This document shows positions 53,373-62,802 of a DNA stretch of 64,000 nt, one piece after another. The stretch is from Mucilaginibacter polytrichastri (GTDB lineage: Bacteria > Bacteroidota > Bacteroidia > Sphingobacteriales > Sphingobacteriaceae). The stretch's first letter is position 1; each line of letters starts with the position of its first letter. Position numbers and translations under genes: made by a program. The notes below the pieces were generated by a model. It made no database searches. It was not told the DNA's origin and saw only the letters and a list, made by a program, of their open reading frames with translations. The DNA lies in assembly GCF_001911425.1 (NCBI RefSeq), contig NZ_MPPL01000001.1, positions 3,213,494 to 3,277,493 of the forward strand, given 5' to 3'.

Positions 53373-55514
53373 ATGACACTTAACCCTTTCCAGTTACTTT
53401 TTGCTATTCTTTTTACGCTTACTTTAACTGTTAAGGCGCAAGTAAAACCTGTTAACTATAATGCTATGCCTGCTAATGGCATTACGCTGGATACAGGATG
53501 GCGTTACAGCCCCCAGGATAATCCCCAATTTGCAGAGCCTGCTTTCAACGATGCTTCGTGGGGGGGCATTAACCCAATATATCCGCCACATCGTATTCCA
53601 CAACTTAAGGGAGCTAAAATAGGTTGGTTAAGGTTGCATTTTAAAACCGGGCCTAATTTGGGCAGCAGGCCATTTATTTTTGATATGTTGCAAAGCGCTG
53701 CTTCCGAAATATACCTTGATGGGAAATTAATAGGTAAATACGGTACCCTAAGTGCCAATCCATCAAATGTAGTACCGCTTGGCCTCAACCTCCAAAATCA
53801 GGAAGTTTATCTTACACAGGGTGCCGAACACGTATTTGCAGTAAGAATTGCACCCTGGCGCGGCCCTGCCATAAACTCCAACTGGTTGTATTTGTGCCAA
53901 ATAACACTCATAGATGCTAATCAATATATAGAAATAACCAAAACAACCATTAAAGGCGATGAAGTTTATATTGCGCTCACTTCCGTTTTTTTCCTGTTAA
54001 GCCTGCTCCATCTCGCTTTTTACAGGTATGACCCCACACAACGGGCCAATCTTTTTTTTGCAGTATATGCCATAATTTCAACCTTAGGATTTTTGGGAGT
54101 GGTTATGCAAGGCGAGGTTCAGGATTGTAGAATTTGGCTGTGCGTATATGTCCCAGCTTTTTTAACTACGTTAATGGGGGCCGTATGGGTAATCAGGGCT
54201 TTGGGTACTTTATTCAGTTTCAAAATAAACCGACTTGAAATAGGCTTATGGTGTGTTTATATCATTACTTCATTCTTAATTATATTTTGGCAAATCAATA
54301 GGCCCTTTTTTACAGGGCTTATCATTTTTGGCCTGGTACAAATATGGCTTACGGTTAAGGCCTTACGTATGAAAAAACGTGGTGCCGGTATTATCGCTTC
54401 CGGCTTTGCAGTTTCTGTAGTAGCGCTAGCCCCATTTTTATTCGGGGTAACCATTAGCGACCTCACGCATCAGCTATTAATTCTGATCTTATTTTTGGCA
54501 CCTGCATTGGGCATATCGCTTTACCTGGCCCGTGAATTTGCGCTGGATAGCAGCCTGCTGCGCAAAAAACTGGTACAGGTAGAAACGCTTTCGGTACAAA
54601 ATTTGGCGCAGGAGCAGGAGAAACAACAATTGCTTGCCCGGCAGAATGACAACCTGGAAAACGAGGTTGCTGTGCGCACCAGTGAATTGCAAAGATCGCT
54701 CAGTGAACTTAAATCAGCTCAAACCCAGTTGATCCAATCAGAAAAAATGGCTTCACTGGGCGAGCTTACCGCAGGCATTGCCCACGAGATTCAAAATCCT
54801 TTAAACTTTGTCAATAATTTCTCGGACGTAAACCGGGAAATGATAGACGAGCTTAAAGAAGAGTTAAAAGCAGGGAATATAGATGAAGCCCTGGCCATTG
54901 CCAATGATATTCAGCAAAACGAAGAAAAAATCATTCAGCATGGTAAACGTGCAGATAATATTGTAAAAGGCATGCTGCAACACAGCCGCAGCAATACAGG
55001 CGAACGGCAGCTTTCGGATATCAATACCATTGCCGATGAATTTTTGAAACTTTCTTACCACGGGCTAAGGGCGAAAGACAAATCGTTTAATGCCGATCTG
55101 GTTACCCATTTTGCTGAAAGCCTGCCGTCGGTTAATATGGTACCACAAAATATTGGCCGGGTATTACTTAATCTGTTTAACAATGCGTTCTACGCGGTTA
55201 ATCAAAAGAAAAAAATTGCCGGTGCAGACTATAAACCAACAGTTGAAGTCACCACCGTTTTAAAAGATAATTTTATCGAGATTATAGTTAAGGATAACGG
55301 CCAGGGCGTATCTGATGCCATAAAAGATAAAATAATGCAGCCCTTTTTCACTACCAAACCAACAGGAGAAGGTACAGGGCTTGGTTTATCACTTAGCTAT
55401 GATATTATAGTTAAAGGGCATTCGGGAAGCATAGCAATAGAAAGTACGGAAGGATTGGGTGCTTCATTTATCATTAAACTGCCTTTAACCAGTAAAAACA
55501 ATGAAAGTGTTTAA
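53373..55514 (+). CDS. 7TMR-DISM-type sensor histidine kinase (tandem copy 2)
   Basis: 713 aa. Signal peptide (FAILFTLTLTVKAQ), an extracellular jelly-roll sensing domain (about 35-185, GWLRLHFKTGPNLGSRPFIF, ASEIYLDGKLIGKYG), seven TM helices (about 195-395), coiled coil, HisKA (ASLGELTAGIAHEIQNPLNF) and HATPase (GTGLGLSLSYDIIVKGH). The carbohydrate-binding-like sensor suggests an extracellular ligand. It overlaps the next kinase gene by 14 bp. Confidence 0.92.
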   Translation: MTLNPFQLLFAILFTLTLTVKAQVKPVNYNAMPANGITLDTGWRYSPQDNPQFAEPAFNDASWGGINPIYPPHRIPQLKGAKIGWLRLHFKTGPNLGSRPFIFDMLQSAASEIYLDGKLIGKYGTLSANPSNVVPLGLNLQNQEVYLTQGAEHVFAVRIAPWRGPAINSNWLYLCQITLIDANQYIEITKTTIKGDEVYIALTSVFFLLSLLHLAFYRYDPTQRANLFFAVYAIISTLGFLGVVMQGEVQDCRIWLCVYVPAFLTTLMGAVWVIRALGTLFSFKINRLEIGLWCVYIITSFLIIFWQINRPFFTGLIIFGLVQIWLTVKALRMKKRGAGIIASGFAVSVVALAPFLFGVTISDLTHQLLILILFLAPALGISLYLAREFALDSSLLRKKLVQVETLSVQNLAQEQEKQQLLARQNDNLENEVAVRTSELQRSLSELKSAQTQLIQSEKMASLGELTAGIAHEIQNPLNFVNNFSDVNREMIDELKEELKAGNIDEALAIANDIQQNEEKIIQHGKRADNIVKGMLQHSRSNTGERQLSDINTIADEFLKLSYHGLRAKDKSFNADLVTHFAESLPSVNMVPQNIGRVLLNLFNNAFYAVNQKKKIAGADYKPTVEVTTVLKDNFIEIIVKDNGQGVSDAIKDKIMQPFFTTKPTGEGTGLGLSLSYDIIVKGHSGSIAIESTEGLGASFIIKLPLTSKNNESV

Positions 55515-57615
55515 ATTGATATGCGTACTGCTATTACTCATTAGTTTTGATGCAGCAGCGCAAAAAAATACATTTCCCGAAGCTTTTAAAATAACTGCCG
55601 ATACCGCTGCCTCGCTGAATATCCCAGATGCTAACTGGCAATACCTTTTAGAAAAAAAACCACTTACCATAGCACAGGTTTCGAGCCCGGAATATTCGAC
55701 ATTGTTTAAAAAGAATGATAAGGCGGACAAATCATACCAGGAATATTGGGTTCGTTATAAGGTAAAGAACACGCTTAACAAGGTATTGGAAATTACTATT
55801 CTGGGTAGGCAGGATGCTGCTATTTTCATATCTGGTTCTGATGGGAAATGGCACTATTACCGTACAGGTTTCCAGGTACCTTGGAGCCAAAGGGATGGAC
55901 TAAAAAAAGTTGATCAAATTATATATAAATTGCCTGCCGGAAACGAAATTACAGTTTACAAGCGCGACATCTGTTATAGTTCAGATACCGACCCTATTCC
56001 CATTATCGGCTTTAAAGATGCAGTACTGTACGCACGTTATGTTAATAATGATAGTGATGCGGCAGATCTGTTTGCCGCCGTTATATTCGGAATTTTACTA
56101 TTTGCAGCACTTATTAACCTGTTCTTTTTTTATATCATCCGCGAAAAGGTATATCTTCTTTACAGCATTATGCTTGTGTTGGGCGGGTTAAGTATATTTT
56201 CGCCAGGTATCAGCCTGCTATTTAGAGAATACCCTCAAATTTACTTCTATGGTAGTCTTTTTCCCTGGGCTATTAGTGTTGGCCTTTCAATTTTAGTTAC
56301 TCTAATGTTTTTGGATGTTCGTCATAACTATCCACGGTTATACAAACTACAATGTACCATAAGTTTGGTACTGGTTATTGCTTTGCTGTTTTTATTTATA
56401 AATTCTGAGATAAGGGTATTGAAGGGCTATGATTACTTATTGGAGTATATTATTGCTCTGCTCGTAGTTGTTTCAGTCTTAAGCATTATAGTAATCAGCA
56501 TTATAGATTGGTATAAGAAAAGGCGTTCTGCAGGGTTATTTATGCTAGCCGTTTTTCCGTTCTTTGTTTTTTTTATCAGCTCATTTTTTCTGCCTGATTG
56601 GTTTAACGTTGTTCTTAAGTTAAGCATTATATGGGCTGTAGTAGTTATATCCTGGTCTTTGTTTAACCGTTATAAAGGGGTGCTTAATCTAAGCATCCAG
56701 CAATCGCTGGATAAAGAACGCCTATTGCGTGAAAAGGAGGAAGAACGTAACGAATTAATAGCCAAACAAAACGATTTGCTAGAACAGCAGGTAACAGAGC
56801 GGACTGCAGAACTGCAGCATTCATTAGAGAACCTCAAAAAAGCTCAAACCCAACTGGTGCAATCAGAAAAAATGGCTTCCCTGGGCGAGCTTACCGCAGG
56901 CATTGCGCATGAGATTCAAAACCCGTTAAACTTTGTCAATAACTTTTCGGATGTAAACCGTGAAATGATTGATGAATTGAAAGAAGAATTAAAAGCGGGT
57001 AATGTAGATGAAGCATTGGCCATTGCAAATGATATTCAGCAAAACGAAGAAAAAATTATTCAGCATGGTAAACGTGCCGATAACATTGTTAAGGGGATGC
57101 TGCAGCACAGCCGCAGTAATACAGGCGAGCGGCAGATTTCTAACATTAATACTATAGCCGATGAGTTTCTGAAGCTTTCTTACCACGGGCTTAGGGCAAA
57201 AGACAAATCGTTTAATGCAGATCTGACCACACATTTTTATGATAACCTGCCGCTAATTAATATCGTAGCTCAGGATATAGGCAGGGTGCTGCTCAATCTT
57301 TTTAACAATGCTTTTTACGCGGTAAATCAGCAAAAGAAAACAAAAGGCGCTGAGTACAAACCCGAGGTTTCTGTAGCTACCGGTATAGAAAACGGCTACA
57401 TCGTTGTTACAGTGACGGATAATGGCATTGGCATTCCTAATGAAATAAAGGATAAAATAATGCAACCCTTTTTTACGACCAAGCCAAGTGGAGAAGGTAC
57501 CGGTTTAGGCTTATCATTAAGCTATGACATTGTGGTAAAGGGGCATGGCGGTAAAATAGAGATATTAAGCGAGGATGGTAGCTATACCAGATTTGAAATA
57601 AGGCTACCTGTATAA
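55501..57615 (+). CDS. 7TMR-DISM-type sensor histidine kinase (tandem copy 3)
   Basis: 704 aa with the same architecture as the previous gene: signal peptide (LICVLLLLISFDAAAQ), an extracellular domain with YQEYWVRYKVKNTLNKVLEITIL, seven TM helices (about 190-400), coiled coil, HisKA and HATPase. Roughly 110 residues from ASLGELTAGIAHEIQ to LQHSRSNTGERQ are almost identical to copy 2, whereas the sensor halves differ. This points to recent duplication or gene conversion of the catalytic part. Confidence 0.92.
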   Translation: MKVFKLICVLLLLISFDAAAQKNTFPEAFKITADTAASLNIPDANWQYLLEKKPLTIAQVSSPEYSTLFKKNDKADKSYQEYWVRYKVKNTLNKVLEITILGRQDAAIFISGSDGKWHYYRTGFQVPWSQRDGLKKVDQIIYKLPAGNEITVYKRDICYSSDTDPIPIIGFKDAVLYARYVNNDSDAADLFAAVIFGILLFAALINLFFFYIIREKVYLLYSIMLVLGGLSIFSPGISLLFREYPQIYFYGSLFPWAISVGLSILVTLMFLDVRHNYPRLYKLQCTISLVLVIALLFLFINSEIRVLKGYDYLLEYIIALLVVVSVLSIIVISIIDWYKKRRSAGLFMLAVFPFFVFFISSFFLPDWFNVVLKLSIIWAVVVISWSLFNRYKGVLNLSIQQSLDKERLLREKEEERNELIAKQNDLLEQQVTERTAELQHSLENLKKAQTQLVQSEKMASLGELTAGIAHEIQNPLNFVNNFSDVNREMIDELKEELKAGNVDEALAIANDIQQNEEKIIQHGKRADNIVKGMLQHSRSNTGERQISNINTIADEFLKLSYHGLRAKDKSFNADLTTHFYDNLPLINIVAQDIGRVLLNLFNNAFYAVNQQKKTKGAEYKPEVSVATGIENGYIVVTVTDNGIGIPNEIKDKIMQPFFTTKPSGEGTGLGLSLSYDIVVKGHGGKIEILSEDGSYTRFEIRLPV

Positions 57616-57639
57616 TTAAAAGAAGTATATTTAAGGCAA

Positions 57640-58020
57640 ATGAAAATATTGGTAGTGGATGACGAGGCTGATGTACAGCCTCTGTTTTTACAGCGTTTCC
57701 GGAAAGAGATCCGGGAACATGAGCTGGAATTTGATTTCGCTTTATCTGGCGAAGAGGCGCTTGTTTATTTACAGGAGAAACACTCTGAAGTGGTGTTAAT
57801 CCTTTCTGATATTAATATGCCGGGAATGAGTGGTATTGATCTCTTGTCGAGAATAAGGCATGATTATAATGCCCCGCCTCCCCCAATAGTGATGATGATA
57901 ACTGCTTATGGAGATGATGAAAATCACCGCCAGGCAATTGAAAACGGTGCCAATGATTTTTTAACCAAACCGTTAGACTTTAGTTTACTAAAAGAAAAAC
58001 TTAAAACCTTATTAGCATAA
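57640..58020 (+). CDS. Single-domain response regulator
   Basis: 126 aa receiver only: [22 protein letters not shown], phospho-Asp in [18 protein letters not shown], Thr in MITAYGDDE, Lys in FLTKPLDF. It starts 24 bp after the third kinase and its stop overlaps the next ATG (TAATGG). It is the likely phospho-acceptor of these kinases and has no output domain. Confidence 0.92.
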   Translation: MKILVVDDEADVQPLFLQRFRKEIREHELEFDFALSGEEALVYLQEKHSEVVLILSDINMPGMSGIDLLSRIRHDYNAPPPPIVMMITAYGDDENHRQAIENGANDFLTKPLDFSLLKEKLKTLLA

Positions 58021-59063
58021 TGGCCAAGATATTGGTAGTGGACGATGAAGAAGATCTGGAGTTGCTGATAAAACAAAAGTTCAGACGTAAAATCAGAGAA
58101 AATATCTACGAGTTTGTTTTTGCCCGCAACGGCGAAGAAGCGCTTGAGAAAGTGAAAGAACACCCGGATCTGGATATTATTTTGAGTGATATTAACATGC
58201 CTGTGATGGACGGACTAACCCTGCTTAGCCGTTTGCCCGAAGCCAACCCCATGCTAAAGGCGGTGGTTGTATCAGCCTATGGCGATATGCAGAATATCCG
58301 CATGGCTATGAACCGGGGCGCTTTTGATTTTGTATGTAAGCCGGTTGATTTTGACGACCTGGATGTTACCATGGAAAAAACAATTACCCATGTAAAGCAA
58401 TTACAGGAAACAATAAAGGCCATTAAAGAAAATAACATACTTAAAATGTATGTGGATGAGAACGTACTAAACTTTATGACCCATAAAGAGTTTGAAGGCA
58501 GCTTGTTGAAAAACGAAATGCTGGAGGGTACAGTAATGTTTATTGATGTGTGCAGCTTTACCGCAATTACCGAACATGCATCAGCAAATGAGGTTGTAAA
58601 GTTATTAAACAGTTTGTTTGATACCATTGTAAAGGGGATTATAGCACAGGGTGGCCATATAGATAAATTTATGGGCGATGCCGTGATGGCGGTTTTTAAA
58701 GGCAAATTCCATTTAGACCGGGCTATAGATACCGCCTTGGCTGTTAGAGCGCAAATAAACGAGCTCGAACAATTTACGGCCGGCGATAAAACCTATCAGC
58801 TGCAAATTTCAATCGGTATTAACTCAGGCGAAATGATAACCGGTAATATAGGTTCTGTATCCTTAAAACGCCTCGATTATACCGTTATAGGTGATGTTGT
58901 TAATGTAGCCCAACGCCTTCAATCAACCGCAAAAGCCGGACAGATTATTATTACAGAGGAAATACATAATCAAGCACAGATATCCTTTAAGTGCGAAAAA
59001 ATTGGTATTGTGAATCTGAAGAACAAAGCCAATTCTGTAACTATATACAATGTAATTGAATAA
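58020..59063 (+). CDS. Receiver-class III adenylate/guanylate cyclase
   Basis: 347 aa. REC domain, residues 1-120 ([46 protein letters not shown]). A helical linker follows, and then a class III cyclase domain (about 165-345) with metal Asp residues in [16 protein letters not shown] and [13 protein letters not shown], and [18 protein letters not shown] near the nucleotide site. The LDYT pattern favours ATP as substrate. It is the output of the kinase cluster: phosphorylation could control cAMP (or cGMP) production. A strong terminator follows. Confidence 0.92.
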   Translation: MAKILVVDDEEDLELLIKQKFRRKIRENIYEFVFARNGEEALEKVKEHPDLDIILSDINMPVMDGLTLLSRLPEANPMLKAVVVSAYGDMQNIRMAMNRGAFDFVCKPVDFDDLDVTMEKTITHVKQLQETIKAIKENNILKMYVDENVLNFMTHKEFEGSLLKNEMLEGTVMFIDVCSFTAITEHASANEVVKLLNSLFDTIVKGIIAQGGHIDKFMGDAVMAVFKGKFHLDRAIDTALAVRAQINELEQFTAGDKTYQLQISIGINSGEMITGNIGSVSLKRLDYTVIGDVVNVAQRLQSTAKAGQIIITEEIHNQAQISFKCEKIGIVNLKNKANSVTIYNVIE

Positions 59064-59156
59064 CCGGTTATTATACCGCCCTGCAGCAAGCTTATCTAAA
59101 AATCTAAAAAAATGGAATTAGGTGTTCGACCTGAATCCTACTTACTCGATAATACA

Positions 59157-59200
59157 ATAAAAAAACTCCTATAAATTAATATTTATAGGAGTTTTTTTAT
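59157..59200. terminator. Terminator of the kinase-cyclase operon
   Basis: ATAAAAAAACTCCTATAAAT, loop TAAT, and the exact complement (59181-59200), a perfect 20-bp stem with long T-run. Nothing else is recognisable in 59201-59483. Confidence 0.9.
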
Positions 59201-59483
59201 TTTCACGTGCAGTATAGCGGGTTACCACCTGGTTACTTTTTCATTGGTAACCGCTAGTGGTTTTATGTCATATATCATTTTTTCCAAAATGTTCCCAAAG
59301 GTTTATTTAAAAGTTATTTCCAACTCCGGAAATAATTTGATGCTGATGATCGTAGCTACTTCATATTGGTATTTTGGTACCAACAATTGCAATATTAGAA
59401 ATACCTAATTAAATCTGATTTACAAGACAGCAATGGTACAATATCGTTTTATTAATTTATTTTTGGTATAAAATTATACAATT

Positions 59484-59756
59484 ATGGTTGATCGTAAATT
59501 TGATTTAGAGGCTATTGACCGTATTATCGAGATGGCTTGGGAAGACCGCACTACATTTGATGTAATAAAGCTGCAATTCGGCATTGGCGAACAGCAGGTT
59601 ATAGAATTGATGCGCAAAGAAATGAAGCCATCCAGCTTTAAGATGTGGCGCAAACGGGTACAAGGGAGGAAGACTAAACATGGCAATTTATCCGGCAGGT
59701 TTAAATGTGACAGGCAAAAGCAAATTAGTAACAATAAAATCAGCAAACGAAATTAA
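59484..59756 (+). CDS. TIGR03643-like small protein
   Basis: 90 aa: FDLEAIDRIIEMAWEDRTTFDVIKLQFGI, then VIELMRKEMKPSSFKMWRKRVQGRKTKH. This is the pattern of a small helix-turn-helix-like family that I recall as frequently encoded beside cryptochromes/photolyases, as here (9 bp upstream of the DASH gene). The basic C-terminal tail is longer than the core. Role unknown; DNA binding is a guess. Confidence 0.8.
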   Translation: MVDRKFDLEAIDRIIEMAWEDRTTFDVIKLQFGIGEQQVIELMRKEMKPSSFKMWRKRVQGRKTKHGNLSGRFKCDRQKQISNNKISKRN

Positions 59757-59764
59757 CCGCTTTC

Positions 59765-61051
59765 ATGCTTTCTAAAAAAATTGCCTTAGTCTGGTTCAAA
59801 ACAAATCTTCGTTTACAGGATAACGAATGTTTGGCGAAAGCGGTGGCCGAGAATGACTTGATCGTACCGTTTTATTGCATGGATGACGAACTTATTGGAA
59901 CATCTAAGTTCGGGTTTAAAAAGACAGGAGATTTCCGGCTGAAATTCCTGAAAGAAAGTTTGCAGCAACTGGATGAAGAGCTACGTAGCGCAGGCTCTGG
60001 TTTAGTCCTCTTAAATGGAATCTCTGAAAAAGTGATTTTTAAACTCGCCAAAGAACAAGGTGCGCAACGTATTTATGCCGAAAAAGAAGTAGCCCCCGAA
60101 GAGTTGAACACTCAGCAAAAAGTTGCCGGTGAACTGTCGAAATTGAATTGTACTTTTTCAACATTTGAATGCCGGAATCTTTTGCATTCGGTAGATCTCC
60201 CGTTCCCGATTGGGCAATTGCCGGATGTGTTTACGGAATTTAGAAAGCGGATAGAAAAGACGGTTGCCATTAGGCAAGTGCTGCCAAAGCCACCATCAAT
60301 CGCTTCTCCTGAAATTGAAGCTATGAATTTGACCCTGATCACTTCAAATGTAATCGCTGATCCGCGCGCCGCTATAGAATTTGAGGGTGGAGCGAAAGCC
60401 GCACATGAACGCATACAACACTATTTTTATCAAACAAAGGCTTTATCAACCTATAAAGAAACCCGTAACGGGATGGTAGGTGAACAATATTCTTCTAAAT
60501 TTTCTGCATGGTTGGCTTTGGGCTGCATTTCTCCTAGAGAGATCTATGAAGCAATAAGAAATTATGAAGCAATTTATGGCGCAAACGACTCTACTTATTG
60601 GTTGATATTTGAGTTGCTTTGGCGGGATTTTTTCGGATTCTGCATGGAGAAAAATAGCTTGCGTTATTTCTTACCATCAAGTAACCAACAATTAAAATCA
60701 GCCGATAATGAGCAGTTTAAAACCAAATTAAAAAAGTGGATCAATGGCCAAACCGGCGTGCCATTTATAGATGCTAATATGATCGAATTAAAACTAACCG
60801 GTTTCATGAGCAACAGGGGCCGGCAAAACGTTGCCAGCTATTTCTGCAACGATTTACAGTTAGACTGGCGCTACGGCGCGGCTTATTTTGAGCAACAGCT
60901 AATTGACTATGACGTGTGCAATAACTGGGGAAACTGGGCTTATCTTGCCGGCGTAGGTAACGACCCCAGACTTAACCGATATTTTAATATAGCCAAACAA
61001 GCATTAACTTACGACCCTAATAATGCTTTTCAACATCTTTGGCTCTTATAA
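59765..61051 (+). CDS. DASH-type cryptochrome, C-terminally short
   Basis: 428 aa. N-terminal photolyase alpha/beta domain (ALVWFKTNLRLQDNECLAKA) and a FAD-binding helical domain (KFSAWLALGCISPREIYEAI, WLIFELLWRDFFGFCM, GQTGVPFIDANMIELKLTGFMSNRGRQNVASYF, IDYDVCNNWGNWAYLAGVGNDPR). These are typical of cry-DASH proteins, flavin photoreceptors that repair CPDs in single-stranded DNA. The ORF stops at AFQHLWLL, in the middle of the conserved ...LWLPEL region, so about 20-25 C-terminal residues seem to be missing. Confidence 0.9.
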   Translation: MLSKKIALVWFKTNLRLQDNECLAKAVAENDLIVPFYCMDDELIGTSKFGFKKTGDFRLKFLKESLQQLDEELRSAGSGLVLLNGISEKVIFKLAKEQGAQRIYAEKEVAPEELNTQQKVAGELSKLNCTFSTFECRNLLHSVDLPFPIGQLPDVFTEFRKRIEKTVAIRQVLPKPPSIASPEIEAMNLTLITSNVIADPRAAIEFEGGAKAAHERIQHYFYQTKALSTYKETRNGMVGEQYSSKFSAWLALGCISPREIYEAIRNYEAIYGANDSTYWLIFELLWRDFFGFCMEKNSLRYFLPSSNQQLKSADNEQFKTKLKKWINGQTGVPFIDANMIELKLTGFMSNRGRQNVASYFCNDLQLDWRYGAAYFEQQLIDYDVCNNWGNWAYLAGVGNDPRLNRYFNIAKQALTYDPNNAFQHLWLL

Positions 61052-61235
61052 TCAATTCAGTTACGCTCATTTTCCCTACTAGTTAGCATTGTCATAACCT
61101 TCTGTTTTTTTAAGTTGTGAGTATAAAAAAGAAATGCTGATAATTAGTTTTTTCTATACACATTGGCTTGCTATTCAAAGCGTTTTTCTAAACAGACACG
61201 GTTAGCACCGGGGAAGGTCGTTATAATTATAATAA

Positions 61236-61373
61236 CTGCATGAACCGCTCGACGAAAGTATCTGGTTACACGCTTTTACAGCCCATACGGCAAGTTTTTC
61301 TCTTCTATTCATAATAGCCTCCGGCGCATTCATCTCCGCAGTGGTATTACGGTATGATTATGCCTTTGCATAA
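61236..61373 (+). pseudogene. C-terminal fragment of a multi-TM protein (possibly MFS)
   Basis: An open frame of 45 codons without a start reads LHEPLDESIWLHAF ... ASFSLLFIIASGAFISAVVLRY. It is preceded by in-frame stops. The single helix and its position fit the last TM segment of a transporter. It looks like leftover DNA between the cut cryptochrome gene and the RiPP cluster; the family assignment is weak. Confidence 0.4.
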
Positions 61374-61472
61374 ACAGCACAAATTAAACAGCCTCACCTC
61401 CCCTTACTTCTTGATAACCGGTTATTTTTTACCTCCTATTATTTAATGATTTGCGGTTAAAATCTTTAGGTT

Positions 61473-61535
61473 GTCGAAGCAATCCTAGCATTAGTCGAAT
61501 AAAATACCTGTTGCGCAAATACTCGCCTACATTTG
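61473..61535 (+). promoter_or_regulatory. RiPP promoter 1: GTCGA direct repeats and -7 box
   Basis: GTCGAA at 61473-61478 and again at 61494-61499 (21 bp start to start, two helical turns), then AATAAAATACCTGTTG, and TACATTTG at 61528-61535 (perfect TAnnTTTG). The same geometry precedes the second pair and the regulator gene. It looks like an activator-dependent promoter of LytTR type. Confidence 0.75.
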
Positions 61536-61557
61536 ATTCAACGAAAAACAAAAGACC

Positions 61558-61725
61558 ATGAAAGAGAGCAACTTACTTAATGATTTTTTTGAAGGTTCTG
61601 ATTCATCACAGGGCTTTTACCCAATGGACGAGCAATCACTAAACACAGTTTATGGTGGTGGTTTCGACACTGACACAAGCGGCATTTTAAACCTGATGCC
61701 GGCCAAAAATGATCTAATTAGCTAA
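61558..61725 (+). CDS. Cys-free GGG-type RiPP-associated peptide A1
   Basis: 55 aa, absent from the track because of size. Leader-like part MKESNLLNDFFEGSDSSQGF then YPMDEQSLNTVYGGG, and a putative core FDTDTSGILNLMPAKNDLIS. The acidic, Phe-rich leader and the GGG junction resemble double-glycine precursors, but the core has no Cys and therefore cannot form lanthionine. Its paralogue A2 at 62303 shares nearly all of the leader and the GGGFDTD junction. It is the first gene behind promoter 1 and precedes B1 by 46 bp. Role unknown: linear dehydrated product, two-component partner or helper. Confidence 0.75.
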   Translation: MKESNLLNDFFEGSDSSQGFYPMDEQSLNTVYGGGFDTDTSGILNLMPAKNDLIS

Positions 61726-61771
61726 CAGATACAATAAACCAATTTAATTCACATTTTAAAAAACAAACATC

Positions 61772-61939
61772 ATGTCAAAAGAAAACTTTAAACAACCATT
61801 AGACCTTGCCAAAGAAGTAATTGCAAAATTAGATGACGAACAATTAAAAGAAGTTGAAGGCGGTACTGCTGTACCAGTTTCATGCAACGGTGGCATCCTT
61901 TCTTGCTTTACTGCTTCAGAAACTGAAGAAGCTCAATAA
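61772..61939 (+). CDS. Class I lanthipeptide precursor B1
   Basis: 55 aa, too short for the track. Leader MSKENFKQPLDLAKEVIAKL continues DDEQLKEVEGG, matching the Bacteroidota class I lanthipeptide leader pattern (KLDxxQLxxVxGG). The core, TAVPVSCNGGILSCFTASET plus EEAQ, has two Cys and several Ser/Thr, as needed for two thioether rings. A LanB dehydratase gene lies downstream. The product would be dehydrated by LanB, cyclised by a LanC (expected beyond the window) and cut after GG. It is followed by a terminator. Confidence 0.85.
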   Translation: MSKENFKQPLDLAKEVIAKLDDEQLKEVEGGTAVPVSCNGGILSCFTASETEEAQ

Positions 61940-61962
61940 GCAAAACTTCCCGGTACAAAACA

Positions 61963-62004
61963 AAACAGACCGTCTCAGTAAATTTTGAGCGGTCTTTTTG
62001 TTTT
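61963..62004. terminator. Terminator after precursor pair 1
   Basis: AGACCG-TCTCA ... TGAG-CGGTCT with flanking AAAAC and TTTTTGTTTTT. It makes pair 1 an independent transcript. The 200 bp that follow, up to promoter 2, contain nothing else I can identify. Confidence 0.8.
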
Positions 62005-62221
62005 TATATAATTCCTTCAGAACTATAGTATACACAAGTTTAACCAGCATAAATTACCCTTTATGAGAGTTTGGCATCTGCACTGGTAATAGTTTTCCAT
62101 TAAACGCCGAGTATAGCGGCACTGCTAATAACACAAATATTAATAAGGATAGCATAGAGCGACTTAAAGTATACAGACAAAAGAACATGTTAAGGACAGC
62201 TATCCGCCAAACCATTATGTT

Positions 62222-62284
62222 GTCGAACCAAATGGGGCTTTAGTCGAATAAAATACCTGTTGAGCAGCAGCTTATATACCTTTA
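62222..62284 (+). promoter_or_regulatory. RiPP promoter 2: GTCGA direct repeats and -7 box
   Basis: GTCGAA at 62222-62227 and 62243-62248 (21 bp apart), the same AATAAAATACCTGTTG string, then TACCTTTA at 62277-62284 (7 of 8 to consensus), exactly 34 bp after the second repeat start, as in promoter 1. Confidence 0.75.
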
Positions 62285-62302
62285 GTTAAAACAAAAAAGA
62301 CC

Positions 62303-62467
62303 ATGAAAGAAAAAAACATACGCAACGATTTTTTTGAAAGCACTGATGCTTTGCAGGGCTTTTACCCGATGGATGATGAACTACTGGACAAGGTTCACGG
62401 CGGTGGCTTTGATACCGACTTTACAGGCATCTGGGACATATTAACCGATGATGACCTGCTGGATTAA
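62303..62467 (+). CDS. Cys-free GGG-type RiPP-associated peptide A2
   Basis: 54 aa, not in the track. MKEKNIRNDFFESTDALQGF then YPMDDELLDKVHGGG and core FDTDFTGIWDILTDDDLLD. It is paralogous to A1 (shared MKE-N, NDFFE, QGFYPMD, GGGFDTD), and the core is even more acidic and again lacks Cys. It is the first gene behind promoter 2 and precedes B2 by 43 bp. That the leader is conserved while the core varies supports a processed peptide. Confidence 0.75.
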   Translation: MKEKNIRNDFFESTDALQGFYPMDDELLDKVHGGGFDTDFTGIWDILTDDDLLD

Positions 62468-62510
62468 CAGCAGCAACGCAAATTATTCACCTCAAAAAAA
62501 ATATAATATC

Positions 62511-62675
62511 ATGTCAAAAGAAAACTTAACAATCCCCCTGGCGCTGGTTAAAGACATTATTGCCAAGCTTGATGACGAACAGCTGAAAGAAATTGAAGGC
62601 GGTTCTACAGCCCCGGCATCATGCACCGGCGGTATTTTATCGTGCTTTACAGGCGGTATACAGGAAGAAGCTTAA
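62511..62675 (+). CDS. Class I lanthipeptide precursor B2
   Basis: 54 aa from the internal ATG at 62511; the track start at 62448 lies inside A2 and gives an unlikely N-terminus. Leader MSKENLTIPLALVKDIIAKL then DDEQLKEIEGG, core STAPASCTGGILSCFTGGIQ plus EEA. It shares the P-x-S-C-x-G-G-I-L-S-C-F-T ring region with B1, so the two products would carry the same ring scaffold and differ at the ends. Confidence 0.87.
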   Translation: MSKENLTIPLALVKDIIAKLDDEQLKEIEGGSTAPASCTGGILSCFTGGIQEEA

Positions 62676-62802
62676 TACCGCAAAGGCTGCCAAATAACTG
62701 GTAGCTTAATGCTCATCTGCTTTTGGCACTCAGACCTTCAAGGCACATCCGCTTAAAGTTAAATTTACAGTTAAATTTTGGTGTAGCTAAATAGTTAACG
62801 TT

